NCBI GenBank assembly: GCA_028622995.1
Contig: JAJQJQ010000014.1
Coordinates: 1,798,001 to 1,862,000 of the forward strand
From: Panagrolaimus kolymaensis
Taxonomy: Eukaryota > Nematoda > Chromadorea > Rhabditida > Panagrolaimidae
Length of the DNA: 64,000 nt
Direction: 5' to 3'
Shown here: positions 14,400 through 29,120 of the stretch, piece after piece
Position numbering within the stretch: the first letter of the stretch is position 1
Layout of the letters: each line of letters begins with the position of its first letter
The notes under the pieces: generated by a model
The model's input: only the letters and a program-made list of their open reading frames with translations
What the model was told of the DNA's origin: nothing
The model's database searches: none
Program-made: the position numbers and the translations under genes

Positions 14400-17300
14400 C
14401 TAATTCAACGGAAACATCTCCTCAATATTTCTGATTTGTGATGTTCCCACTAATTTTGCAGATTTCAAAGCGTCAAAAATATATATAAAATTTATTTTAA
14501 CACCTTTGTTTTATTTTTATTTTTAAAAACCAAAGTATTCTAATTCAACGGAAACATCTCCTCAATATTTCTGATTTGTGATGTTCCCTCTAATTTTGCA
14601 GATTTCAAAGCGTCAAAAAATATTTATAAAATTTATTTTAACACCTTCGAATTAATTAAATTTTTAAAAATCAAAAATTTATAATTCAACAGAAACATCT
14701 CCTCAATATTTCTGATTTGTGATGTTCCCTCTAATTTTGCAGATTTCAAAGCGTCAAAAAATATTTATAAAATTTATTTTAACACCTTTGAATTAATTAA
14801 ATTTTTAAAAACCAAAGTATTCTAATTCAACGGAAACATCTCCTCAATATTTCTGATTTGTGATGTTCCCTCTAATTTTGCAGATTTCAAAGCGTCAAAA
14901 AATATATATAAAATTTATTTTAACACCTTTGTTTTATTTTTATTTTTAAAAACCAAAGTATTCTAATTCAACGGAAACATCTCCTCAATATTTCTGATTT
15001 GTGATGTTCCCTCTAATTTTGCAGATTTCAAAGCGTCAAAAAATATATATAAAATTTATTTTAACACCTTTGTTTTATTTTTATTTTTAAAAACCAAAGT
15101 ATTTTAATTCAACGGAAACATCTCCTCAATATTTCTGATTTGTGATGTTCCCTCTAATTTTGCAGATTTCAAAGCGTCAAAAAATATTTATAAAATTTAT
15201 TTTAACACCTTTGTTTTATTTTTATTTTTAAAAACCAAAGTATTCTAATTCAACGGAAACATCTCCTCAATATTTCTGATTTGTGATGTTCCCACTAATT
15301 TTGCAGATTTCAAAGCGTCAAAAAATATATATAAAATTTATTTTAACACCTTTGTTTTATTTTTATTTTTAAAAACCAAAGTTGTCTAATTCAACGGAAA
15401 CATCTCCTCAATATTTCTGATTTGTGATGTTCCCACTAATTTTGCAGATTTCAAAGCGTCAAAAAATATATATAAAATTTATTTTAACACCTTTGTTTTA
15501 TTTTTATTTTTAAAAACCAAAGTATTCTAATTCAACGGAAACATCTCCTCAATATTTCTGATTTGTGATGTTCCCTCTAATTTTGCAGATTTCAAAGCGT
15601 CAAAAAATATTTATAAAATTTATTTTAACACCTTCGAATTAATTAAATTTTTAAAAATCAAAAATTTATAATTCAACAGAAACATCTCCTCAATATTTCT
15701 GATTTGTGATGTTCCCTCTAATTTTGCAGATTTCAAAGCGTCAAAAAATATTTATAAAATTTATTTTAACACCTTTGTTTTATTTTTATTTTTAAAAACC
15801 AAAGTTGTCTAATTCAACGGAAACATCTCCTCAATATTTCTGATTTGTGATGTTCCCACTAATTTTGCAGATTTCAAAGCGTCAAAAAATATATATAAAA
15901 TTTATTTTAACACCTTTGTTTTATTTTTATTTTTAAAAACCAAAGTATTCTAATTCAACGGAAACATCTCCTCAATATTTCTGATTTGTGATGTTCCCTC
16001 TAATTTTGCAGATTTCAAAGCGTCAAAAAATATTTATAAAATTTATTTTAACACATTTGTTTTATTTTTATTTTTAAAAACCAAAGTTGTCTAATTCAAC
16101 GGAAACATCTCCTCAATATTTCTGATTTGTGATGTTCCCACTAATTTTGCAGATTTCAAAGCGTCAAAAAATATATATAAAATTTATTTTAACACCTTTG
16201 TTTTATTTTTATTTTTAAAAACCAAAGTATTCTAATTCAACGGAAACATCTCCTCAATATTTCTGATTTGTGATGTTCCCTCTAATTTTGCAGATTTCAA
16301 AGCGTCAAAAAATATTTATAAAATTTATTTTAACACCTTCGAATTAATTAAATTTTTAAAAATCAAAAATTTATAATTCAACAGAAACATCTCCTCAATA
16401 TTTCTGATTTGTGATGTTCCCTCTAATTTTGCAGATTTCAAAGCGTCAAAAAATATTTATAAAATTTATTTTAACACCTTTGAATTAATTAAATTTTTAA
16501 AAACCAAAGTATTCTAATTCAACGGAAACATCTCCTCAATATTTCTGATTTGTGATGTTCCCTCTAATTTTGCAGATTTCAAAGCGTCAAAAAATATATA
16601 TAAAATTTATTTTAACACCTTTGTTTTATTTTTATTTTTAAAAACCAAAGTATTCTAATTCAACGGAAACATCTCCTCAATATTTCTGATTTGTGATGTT
16701 CCCTCTAATTTTGCAGATTTCAAAGCGTCAAAAAATATATATAAAATTTATTTTAACACCTTTGTTTTATTTTTATTTTTAAAAACCAAAGTATTCTAAT
16801 TCAACGGAAACATCTCCTCAATATTTCTGATTTGTGATGTTCCCTCTAATTTTGCAGATTTCAAAGCGTCAAAAAATATATATAAAATTTATTTTAACAC
16901 CTTTGTTTTATTTTTATTTTTAAAAACCAAAGTATTCTAATTCAACGGAAACATCTCCTCAATATTTCTGATTTGTGATGTTCCCTCTAATTTTGCAGAT
17001 TTCAAAGCGTCAAAAAATATTTATAAAATTTATTTTAACACCTTTGTTTTATTTTTATTTTTAAAAACCAAAGTATTCTAATTCAACGGAAACATCTCCT
17101 CAATATTTCTGATTTGTGATGTTCACTCTAATTTTGCAGATTTCAAAGCGTCAAAAAATATTTATAAAATTTATTTTAACACCTTTGTTTTATTTTTATT
17201 TTTAAAAACCAAAGTATTCTAATTCAACGGAAACATCTCCTCAATATTTCTGATTTGTGATGTTCCCTCTAATTTTGCAGATTTCAAAGCGTCAAAAAAT

Positions 17301-20300
17301 ATTTATAAAATTTATTTTAACACCTTTGTTTTATTTTTATTTTTAAAAACCAAAGTATTCTAATTCAACGGAAACATCTCCTCAATATTTCTGATTTGTG
17401 ATGTTCCCTCTAATTTTGCAGATTTCAAAGCGTCAAAAAATATTTATAAAATTTATTTTAACACCTTCGAATTAATTAAATTTTTAAAAATCAAAAATTT
17501 ATAATTCAACAGAAACATCTCCTCAATATTTCTGATTTGTGATGTTCCCTCTAATTTTGCAGATTTCAAAGCGTCAAAAAATATTTATAAAATTTATTTT
17601 AACACCTTTGAATTAATTAAATTTTTAAAAACCAAAGTATTCTAATTCAACGGAAACATCTCCTCAATATTTCTGATTTGTGATGTTCCCTCTAATTTTG
17701 CAGATTTCAAAGCGTCAAAAAATATATATAAAATTTATTTTAACACCTTTGTTTTATTTTTATTTTTAAAAACCAAAGTATTCTAATTCAACGGAAACAT
17801 CTCCTCAATATTTCTGATTTGTGATGTTCCCTCTAATTTTGCAGATTTCAAAGCGTCAAAAAATATTTATAAAATTTATTTTAACACCTTCGAATTAATT
17901 AAATTTTTAAAAATCAAAAATTTATAATTCAACAGAAACATCTCCTCAATATTTCTGATTTGTGATGTTCCCTCTAATTTTGCAGATTTCAAAGCGTCAA
18001 AAAATATTTATAAAATTTATTTTAACACCTTTGAATTAATTAAATTTTTAAAAACCAAAGTATTCTAATTCAACGGAAACATCTCCTCAATATTTCTGAT
18101 TTGTGATGTTCCCTCTAATTTTGCAGATTTCAAAGCGTCAAAAAATATATATAAAATTTATTTTAACACCTTTGTTTTATTTTTATTTTTAAAAACCAAA
18201 GTATTCTAATTCAACGGAAACATCTCCTCAATATTTCTGATTTGTGATGTTCCCTCTAATTTTGCAGATTTCAAAGCGTCAAAAAATATATATAAAATTT
18301 ATTTTAACACCTTTGTTTTATTTTTATTTTTAAAAACCAAAGTATTCTAATTCAACGGAAACATCTCCTCAATATTTCTGATTTGTGATGTTCCCTCTAA
18401 TTTTGCAGATTTCAAAGCGTCAAAAAATATTTATAAAATTTATTTTAACACCTTTGTTTTATTTTTATTTTTAAAAACCAAAGTATTCTAATTCAACGGA
18501 AACATCTCCTCAATATTTCTGATTTGTTATGTTCCCTCTAATTTTGCAGATTTCAAAGCGTCAAAAAATATTTATAAAATTTATTTTAACACCTTTGTTT
18601 TATTTTTATTTTTAAAAACCAAAGTATTCTAATTCAACGGAAACATCTCCTCAATATTTCTGATTTGTGATGTTCCCTCTAATTTTGCAGATTTCAAAGC
18701 GTCAAAAAATATATATAAAATTTATTTTAACACCTTTGTTTTATTTTTATTTTTAAAAACCAAAGTATTCTAATTCAACGGAAACATCTCCTCAATATTT
18801 CTGATTTGTGATGTTCCCACTAATTTTGCAGATTTCAAAGTGTCAATAAATATTTATAAAATTTATTTTAACACCTTTGAATTAATTAAATTTTTAAAAA
18901 CCAAAGTATTCTAATTCAACGGAAACATCTCCTCAATATTTCTGATTTGTGATGTTCCCTCTAATTTTGCAGATTTCAAAGCGTCAAAAAATATATATAA
19001 AATTTATTTTAACACCTTTGTTTTATTTTTATTTTTAAAAACCAAAGTATTCTAATTCAACGGAAACATCTCCTCAATATTTCTGATTTGTGATGTTCCC
19101 TCTAATTTTGCAGATTTCAAAGCGTCAATAAATATTTATAAAATTTATTTTAACACCTTTGAATTAATTAAATTTTTAAAAACCAAAGTATTCTAATTCA
19201 ACGGAAACATCTCCTCAATATTTCTGATTTGTGATGTTCCCTCTAATTTTGCAGATTTCAAAGCGTCAATAAATATTTATAAAATTTATTTTAACACCTT
19301 TGAATTAATTAAATTTTTAAAAACCAAAGTATTCTAATTCAACGGAAACATCTCCTCAATATTTCTGATTTGTGATGTTCCCTCTAATTTTGCAGATTTC
19401 AAAGCGTCAATAAATATTTATAAAATTTATTTTAACACCTTTGAATTAATTAAATTTTTAAAAACCAAAGTATTCTAATTCAACGGAAACATCTCCTCAA
19501 TATTTTTGATTTGTGATGTTCCCTCTAATTTTGCAGATTTCAAAGCGTCAAAAAATATATATAAAATTTATTTTAACACCTTTGTTTTATTTTTATTTTT
19601 AAAAACCAAAGTATTCTAATTCAACGGAAACATCTCCTCAATATTTCTGATTTGTGATGTTCCCTCTAATTTTGCAGATTTCAAAGCGTCAAAAAATATA
19701 TATAAAATTTATTTTAACACCTTTGTTTTATTTTTATTTTTAAAAACCAAAGTATTCTAATTCAACGGAAACATCTCCTCAATATTTCTGATTTGTGATG
19801 TTCCCACTAATTTTGCAGATTTCAAAGTGTCAATAAATATTTATAAAATTTATTTTAACACCTTTGAATTAATTAAATTTTTAAAAACCAAAGTATTCTA
19901 ATTCAACGGAAACATCTCCTCAATATTTCTGATTTGTGATGTTCCCTCTAATTTTGCAGATTTCAAAGCGTCAAAAAATATATATAAAATTTATTTTAAC
20001 ACCTTTGTTTTATTTTTATTTTTAAAAACCAAAGTATTCTAATTCAACGGAAACATCTCCTCAATATTTCTGATTTGTGATGTTCCCTCTAATTTTGCAG
20101 ATTTCAAAGCGTCAATAAATATTTATAAAATTTATTTTAACACCTTTGAATTAATTAAATTTTTAAAAACCAAAGTATTCTAATTCAACGGAAACATCTC
20201 CTCAATATTTCTGATTTGTGATGTTCCCTCTAATTTTGCAGATTTCAAAGCGTCAATAAATATTTATAAAATTTATTTTAACACCTTTGAATTAATTAAA

Positions 20301-23140
20301 TTTTTAAAAACCAAAGTATTCTAATTCAACGGAAACATCTCCTCAATATTTCTGATTTGTGATGTTCCCTCTAATTTTGCAGATTTCAAAGCGTCAATAA
20401 ATATTTATAAAATTTATTTTAACACCTTTGAATTATTTAAATTTTTAAAAACCAAAGTATTCTAATTCAACGGAAACATCTCCTCAATATTTCTGATTTG
20501 TGATGTTCCCTCTAATTTTGCAGATTTCAAAGCGTCAAAAAATATTTATAAAATTTATTTTAACACCTTTGTTTTATTTTTATTTTTAAAAACCAAAGTT
20601 GTCTAATTCAACGGAAACATCTCCTCAATATTTCTGATTTGTGATGTTCCCACTAATTTTGCAGATTTCAAAGCGTCAAAAAATATATATAAAATTTATT
20701 TTAACACCTTTGTTTTATTTTTATTTTTAAAAACCAAAGTATTCTAATTCAACGGAAACATCTCCTCAATATTTCTGATTTGTGATGTTCCCTCTAATTT
20801 TGCAGATTTCAAAGCGTCAAAAAATATTTATAAAATTTATTTTAACACCTTCGAATTAATTAAATTTTTAAAAATCAAAAATTTATAATTCAACAGAAAC
20901 ATCTCCTCAATATTTCTGATTTGTGATGTTCCCTCTAATTTTGCAGATTTCAAAGCGTCAAAAAATATTTATAAAATTTATTTTAACACCTTTGAATTAA
21001 TTAAATTTTTAAAAACCAAAGTATTCTAATTCAACGGAAACATCTCCTCAATATTTCTGATTTGTGATGTTCCCACTAATTTTGCAGATTTCAAAGCGTC
21101 AAAAAATATATATAAAATTTATTTTAACACATTTGTTTTATTTTTATTTTTAAAAACCAAAGTTGTCTAATTCAACGGAAACATCTCCTCAATATTTCTG
21201 ATTTGTGATGTTCCCACTAATTTTGCAGATTTCAAAGCGTCAAAAAATATATATAAAATTTATTTTAACACCTTTGTTTTATTTTTATTTTTAAAAACCA
21301 AAGTATTCTAATTCAACGGAAACATCTCCTCAATATTTCTGATTTGTGATGTTCCCTCTAATTTTGCAGATTTCAAAGCGTCAAAAAATATTTATAAAAT
21401 TTATTTTAACACCTTCGAATTAATTAAATTTTTAAAAATCAAAAATTTATAATTCAACAGAAACATCTCCTCAATATTTCTGATTTGTGATGTTCCCTCT
21501 AATTTTGCAGATTTCAAAGCGTCAAAAAATATTTATAAAATTTATTTTAACACCTTTGAATTAATTAAATTTTTAAAAACCAAAGTATTCTAATTCAACG
21601 GAAACATCTCCTCAATATTTCTGATTTGTGATGTTCCCTCTAATTTTGCAGATTTCAAAGCGTCAAAAAATATATATAAAATTTATTTTAACACCTTTGT
21701 TTTATTTTTATTTTTAAAAACCAAAGTATTCTAATTCAACGGAAACATCTCCTCAATATTTCTGATTTGTGATGTTCCCTCTAATTTTGCAGATTTCAAA
21801 GCGTCAAAAAATATATATAAAATTTATTTTAACACCTTTGTTTTATTTTTATTTTTAAAAACCAAAGTATTTTAATTCAACGGAAACATCTCCTCAATAT
21901 TTCTGATTTGTGATGTTCCCTCTAATTTTGCAGATTTCAAAGCGTCAAAAAATATTTATAAAATTTATTTTAACACCTTTGTTTTATTTTTATTTTTAAA
22001 AATCAAAGTATTCTAATTCAACGGAAACATCTCCTCAATATTTCTGATTTGTGATGTTCCCACTAATTTTGCAGATTTCAAAGCGTCAAAAAATATATAT
22101 AAAATTTATTTTAACACCTTTGTTTTATTTTTATTTTTAAAAACCAAAGTTGTCTAATTCAACGGAAACATCTCCTCAATATTTCTGATTTGTGATGTTC
22201 CCACTAATTTTGCAGATTTCAAAGCGTCAAAAAATATATATAAAATTTATTTTAACACCTTTGTTTTATTTTTATTTTTAAAAACCAAAGTATTCTAATT
22301 CAACGGAAACATCTCCTCAATATTTCTGATTTGTGATGTTCCCTCTAATTTTGCAGATTTCAAAGCGTCAAAAAATATTTATAAAATTTATTTTAACACC
22401 TTCGAATTAATTAAATTTTTAAAAATCAAAAATTTATAATTCAACAGAAACATCTCCTCAATATTTCTGATTTGTGATGTTCCCTCTAATTTTGCAGATT
22501 TCAAAGCGTCAAAAAATATTTATAAAATTTATTTTAACACCTTTGTTTTATTTTTATTTTTAAAAACCAAAGTTGTCTAATTCAACGGAAACATCTCCTC
22601 AATATTTCTGATTTGTGATGTTCCCACTAATTTTGCAGATTTCAAAGCGTCAAAAAATATATATAAAATTTATTTAAACACCTTTGTTTTATTTTTATTT
22701 TTAAAAACCAAAGTATTCTAATTCAACGGAAACATCTCCTCAATATTTCTGATTTGTGATGTTCCCTCTAATTTTGCAGATTTCAAAGCGTCAAAAAATA
22801 TTTATAAAATTTATTTTAACACCTTTGAATTAATTAAATTTTTAAAAACCAAAGTATTCTAATTCAACGGAAACATCTCCTCAATATTTCTGATTTGTGA
22901 TGTTCCCACTAATTTTGCAGATTTCAAAGCGTCAAAAAATATATATAAAATTTATTTTAACACCTTTGTTTTATTTTTATTTTTAAAAACCAAAGTTGTC
23001 TAATTCAACGGAAACATCTCCTCAATATTTCTGATTTGTGATGTTCCCACTAATTTTGCAGATTTCAAAGCGTCAAAAAATATATATAAAATTTATTTTA
23101 ACACCTTTGTTTTATTTTTATTTTTAAAAACCAAAGTATT
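14400..23140. repeat. Satellite sub-array marked by GTTGTCTAATTC monomers
   Basis: Monomers reading GTTGTCTAATTC instead of GTATTCTAATTC occur only between about 14.4 and 23.0 kb, mostly coupled to GTTCCCACTAAT. Long-range copies are seen. GTATTTTAATTC occurs at 15,101, 21,869 and 23,138, giving steps of 48 and 9 monomers. ACACATTTG occurs at 16,051 and 21,127, 36 monomers apart. A segment of several kilobases was therefore duplicated within the array. Confidence 0.7.
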
Positions 23141-26100
23141 TTAATTCAACGGAAACATCTCCTCAATATTTCTGATTTGTGATGTTCCCTCTAATTTTGC
23201 AGATTTCAAAGCGTCAAAAAATATTTATAAAATTTATTTTAACACCTTCGAATTAATTAAATTTTTAAAAATCAAAAATTTATAATTCAACAGAAACATC
23301 TCCTCAATATTTCTGATTTGTGATGTTCCCTCTAATTTTGCAGATTTCAAAGCGTCAAAAAATATTTATAAAATTTATTTTAACACCTTTGAATTAATTA
23401 AATTTTTAAAAACCAAAGTATTCTAATTCAACGGAAACATCTCCTCAATATTTCTGATTTGTGATGTTCCCTCTAATTTTGCAGATTTCAAAGCGTCAAA
23501 AAATATATATAAAATTTATTTTAACACCTTTGTTTTATTTTTATTTTTAAAAACCAAAGTATTCTAATTCAACGGAAACATCTCCTCAATATTTCTGATT
23601 TGTGATGTTCCCTCTAATTTTGCAGATTTCAAAGCGTCAAAAAATATATATAAAATTTATTTTAACACCTTTGTTTTATTTTTATTTTTAAAAACCAAAG
23701 TATTCTAATTCAACGGAAACATCTCCTCAATATTTCTGATTTGTGATGTTCCCTCTAATTTTGCAGATTTCAAAGCGTCAAAAAATATTTATAAAATTTA
23801 TTTTAACACCTTTGTTTTATTTTTATTTTTAAAAACCAAAGTATTCTAATTCAACGGAAACATCTCCTCAATATTTCTGATTTGTTATGTTCCCTCTAAT
23901 TTTGCAGATTTCAAAGCGTCAAAAAATATTTATAAAATTTATTTTAACACCTTTGTTTTATTTTTATTTTTAAAAACCAAAGTATTCTAATTCAACGGAA
24001 ACATCTCCTCAATATTTCTGATTTGTGATGTTCCCTCTAATTTTGCAGATTTCAAAGCGTCAAAAAATATATATAAAATTTATTTTAACACCTTTGTTTT
24101 ATTTTTATTTTTAAAAACCAAAGTATTCTAATTCAACGGAAACATCTCCTCAATATTTCTGATTTGTGATGTTCCCACTAATTTTGCAGATTTCAAAGTG
24201 TCAATAAATATTTATAAAATTTATTTTAACACCTTTGAATTAATTAAATTTTTAAAAACCAAAGTATTCTAATTCAACGGAAACATCTCCTCAATATTTC
24301 TGATTTGTGATGTTCCCTCTAATTTTGCAGATTTCAAAGCGTCAAAAAATATATATAAAATTTATTTTAACACCTTTGTTTTATTTTTATTTTTAAAAAC
24401 CAAAGTATTCTAATTCAACGGAAACATCTCCTCAATATTTCTGATTTGTGATGTTCCCTCTAATTTTGCAGATTTCAAAGCGTCAATAAATATTTATAAA
24501 ATTTATTTTAACACCTTTGAATTAATTAAATTTTTAAAAACCAAAGTATTCTAATTCAACGGAAACATCTCCTCATTATTTCTGATTTGTGATGTTCCCT
24601 CTAATTTTGCAGATTTCAAAGCGTCAAAAAATATATATAAAATTTATTTTAACACCTTTGTTTTATTTTTATTTTTAAAAACCAAAGTATTCTAATTCAA
24701 CGGAAACATCTCCTCAATATTTCTGATTTGTGATGTTCCCACTAATTTTGCAGATTTCAAAGTGTCAATAAATATTTATAAAATTTATTTTAACACCTTT
24801 GAATTAATTAAATTTTTAAAAACCAAAGTATTCTAATTCAACGGAAACATCTCCTCAATATTTCTGATTTGTGATGTTCCCTCTAATTTTGCAGATTTCA
24901 AAGCGTCAAAAAATATATATAAAATTTATTTTAACACCTTTGTTTTATTTTTATTTTTAAAAACCAAAGTATTCTAATTCAACGGAAACATCTCCTCAAT
25001 ATTTCTGATTTGTGATGTTCCCTCTAATTTTGCAGATTTCAAAGCGTCAATAAATATTTATAAAATTTATTTTAACACCTTTGAATTAATTAAATTTTTA
25101 AAAACCAAAGTATTCTAATTCAACGGAAACATCTCCTCAATATTTCTGATTTGTGATGTTCCCTCTAATTTTGCAGATTTCAAAGCGTCAATAAATATTT
25201 ATAAAATTTATTTTAACACCTTTGAATTAATTAAATTTTTAAAAACCAAAGTATTCTAATTCAACGGAAACATCTCCTCAATATTTCTGATTTGTGATGT
25301 TCCCTCTAATTTTGCAGATTTCAAAGCGTCAATAAATATTTATAAAATTTATTTTAACACCTTTGAATTATTTAAATTTTTAAAAACCAAAGTATTCTAA
25401 TTCAACGGAAACATCTCCTCAATATTTCTGATTTGTGATGTTCCCTCTAATTTTGCAGATTTCAAAGCGTCAAAAAATATATATAAAATTTATTTTAACA
25501 CCTTTGTTTTATTTTTATTTTTAAAAACCAAAGTATTCTAATTCAACGGAAACATCTCCTCAATATTTCTGATTTGTGATGTTCCCTCTAATTTTGCAGA
25601 TTTCAAAGCGTCAAAAAATATATATAAAATTTATTTTAACACCTTTGTTTTATTTTTATTTTTAAAAACCAAAGTATTCTAATTCAACGGAAACATCTCC
25701 TCAATATTTCTGATTTGTGATGTTCCCACTAATTTTGCAGATTTCAAAGTGTCAATAAATATTTATAAAATTTATTTTAACACCTTTGAATTAATTAAAT
25801 TTTTAAAAACCAAAGTATTCTAATTCAACGGAAACATCTCCTCAATATTTCTGATTTGTGATGTTCCCTCTAATTTTGCAGATTTCAAAGCGTCAAAAAA
25901 TATATATAAAATTTATTTTAACCCCTTTGTTTTATTTTTATTTTTAAAAACCAAAGTATTCTAATTCAACGGAAACATCTCCTCAATATTTCTGATTTGT
26001 GATGTTCCCTCTAATTTTGCAGATTTCAAAGCGTCAAAAAATATATATAAAATTTATTTTAACACCTTTGTTTTATTTTTATTTTTAAAAACCAAAGTAT

Positions 26101-29100
26101 TCTAATTCAACGGAAACATCTCCTCAATATTTCTGATTTGTGATGTTCCCACTAATTTTGCAGATTTCAAAGTGTCAATAAATATTTATAAAATTTATTT
26201 TAACACCTTTGAATTAATTAAATTTTTAAAAACCAAAGTATTCTAATTCAACGGAAACATCTCCTCAATATTTCTGATTTGTGATGTTCCCTCTAATTTT
26301 GCAGATTTCAAAGCGTCAATAAATATTTATAAAATTTATTTTAACACCTTTGAATTAATTAAATTTTTAAAAACCAAAGTATTCTAATTCAACGGAAACA
26401 TCTCCTCAATATTTCTGATTTGTGATGTTCCCTCTAATTTTGCAGATTTCAAAGCGTCAAAAAATATATATAAAATTTATTTTAACACCTTTGTTTTATT
26501 TTTATTTTTAAAAACCAAAGTATTCTAATTCAACGGAAACATCTCCTCAATATTTCTGATTTGTGATGTTCCCTCTAATTTTGCAGATTTCAAAGCGTCA
26601 AAAAAAATATATAAAATTTATTTTAACACCTTTGTTTTATTTTTATTTTTAAAAACCAAAGTATTCTAATTCAACGGAAACATCTCCTCAATATTTCTGA
26701 TTTGTGATGTTCCCTCTAATTTTGCAGATTTCAAAGCGTCAAAAAATATATATAAAATTTATTTTAACACCTTTGTTTTATTTTTATTTTTAAAAACCAA
26801 AGTATTCTAATTCAACGGAAACATCTCCTCAATATTTCTGATTTGTGATGTTCCCTCTAATTTTGCAGATTTCAAAGCGTCAAAAAATATATATAAAATT
26901 TATTTTAACACCTTTGTTTTATTTTTATTTTTAAAAACCAAAGTATTCTAATTCAACGGAAACATCTCCTCAATATTTCTGATTTGTGATGTTCCCACTA
27001 ATTTTGCAGATTTCAAAGCGTCAAAAAATATTTATAAAATTTATTTTAACACCTTTGTTTTATTTTTATTTTTAAAAACCAAAGTATTCTAATTCAACGG
27101 AAACATCTCCTCAATATTTCTGATTTGTTATGTTCCCTCTAATTTTGCAGATTTCAAAGCGTCAAAAAATATTTATAAAATTTATTTTAACACCTTTGTT
27201 TTATTTTTATTTTTAAAAACCAAAGTATTCTAATTCAACGGAAACATCTCCTCAATATTTCTGATTTGTGATGTTCCCTCTAATTTTGCAGATTTCAAAG
27301 CGTCAAAAAATATATATAAAATTTATTTTAACACCTTTGTTTTATTTTTATTTTTAAAAACCAAAGTATTCTAATTCAACGGAAACATCTCCTCAATATT
27401 TCTGATTTGTGATGTTCCCACTAATTTTGCAGATTTCAAAGTGTCAATAAATATTTATAAAATTTATTTTAACACCTTTGAATTAATTAAATTTTTAAAA
27501 ACCAAAGTATTCTAATTCAACGGAAACATCTCCTCAATATTTCTGATTTGTGATGTTCCCTCTAATTTTGCAGATTTCAAAGCGTCAAAAAATATATATA
27601 AAATTTATTTTAACACCTTTGTTTTATTTTTATTTTTAAAAACCAAAGTATTCTAATTCAACGGAAACATCTCCTCAATATTTCTGATTTGTGATGTTCC
27701 CTCTAATTTTGCAGATTTCAAAGCGTCAATAAATATTTATAAAATTTATTTTAACACCTTTGAATTAATTAAATTTTTAAAAACCAAAGTATTCTAATTC
27801 AACGGAAACATCTCCTCAATATTTCTGATTTGTGATGTTCCCTCTAATTTTGCAGATTTCAAAGCGTCAAAAAATATATATAAAATTTATTTTAACACCT
27901 TTGTTTTATTTTTATTTTTAAAAACCAAAGTATTCTAATTCAACGGAAACATCTCCTCAATATTTCTGATTTGTGATGTTCCCACTAATTTTGCAGATTT
28001 CAAAGTGTCAATAAATATTTATAAAATTTATTTTAACACCTTTGAATTAATTAAATTTTTAAAAACCAAAGTATTCTAATTCAACGGAAACATCTCCTCA
28101 ATATTTCTGATTTGTGATGTTCCCTCTAATTTTGCAGATTTCAAAGCGTCAAAAAATATATATAAAATTTATTTTAACACCTTTGTTTTATTTTTATTTT
28201 TAAAAACCAAAGTATTCTAATTCAACGGAAACATCTCCTCAATATTTCTGATTTGTGATGTTCCCTCTAATTTTGCAGATTTCAAAGCGTCAATAAATAT
28301 TTATAAAATTTATTTTAACACCTTTGAATTAATTAAATTTTTAAAAACCAAAGTATTCTAATTCAACGGAAACATCTCCTCAATATTTCTGATTTGTGAT
28401 GTTCCCTCTAATTTTGCAGATTTCAAAGCGTCAATAAATATTTATAAAATTTATTTTAACACCTTTGAATTAATTAAATTTTTAAAAACCAAAGTATTCT
28501 AATTCAACGGAAACATCTCCTCAATATTTCTGATTTGTGATGTTCCCTCTAATTTTGCAGATTTCAAAGCGTCAATAAATATTTATAAAATTTATTTTAA
28601 CACCTTTGAATTATTTAAATTTTTAAAAACCAAAGTATTCTAATTCAACGGAAACATCTCCTCAATATTTCTGATTTGTGATGTTCCCTCTAATTTTGCA
28701 GATTTCAAAGCGTCAAAAAATATATATAAAATTTATTTTAACACCTTTGTTTTATTTTTATTTTTAAAAACCAAAGTATTCTAATTCAACGGAAACATCT
28801 CCTCAATATTTCTGATTTGTGATGTTCCCTCTAATTTTGCAGATTTCAAAGCGTCAAAAAATATATATAAAATTTATTTTAACACCTTTGTTTTATTTTT
28901 ATTTTTAAAAACCAAAGTATTCTAATTCAACGGAAACATCTCCTCAATATTTCTGATTTGTGATGTTCCCTCTAATTTTGCAGATTTCAAAGCGTCAAAA
29001 AATATATATAAAATTTATTTTAACACCTTTGTTTTATTTTTATTTTTAAAAACCAAAGTATTCTAATTCAACGGAAACATCTCCTCAATATTTCTGATTT

Positions 29101-29120
29101 GTGATGTTCCCACTAATTTT
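18524..29120. repeat. Three related multi-kilobase higher-order blocks (23-, 35- and 38-monomer offsets)
   Basis: Four rare markers appear in the same order three times. TTGTTATG is at 18,524, 23,882 and 27,125. CCCACTAA with GTGTCAATAA is at 18,816, 24,174 and 27,417, and again at 19,803, 24,738 and 27,981. AATTATTTAAA is at 20,431, 25,366 and 28,609. Every second-to-third offset is 3,243 bp (23 monomers). First-to-second offsets are 5,358 bp (38) and then 4,935 bp (35), so the second block lost, or the first gained, three monomers between the second and third markers. Confidence 0.85.
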
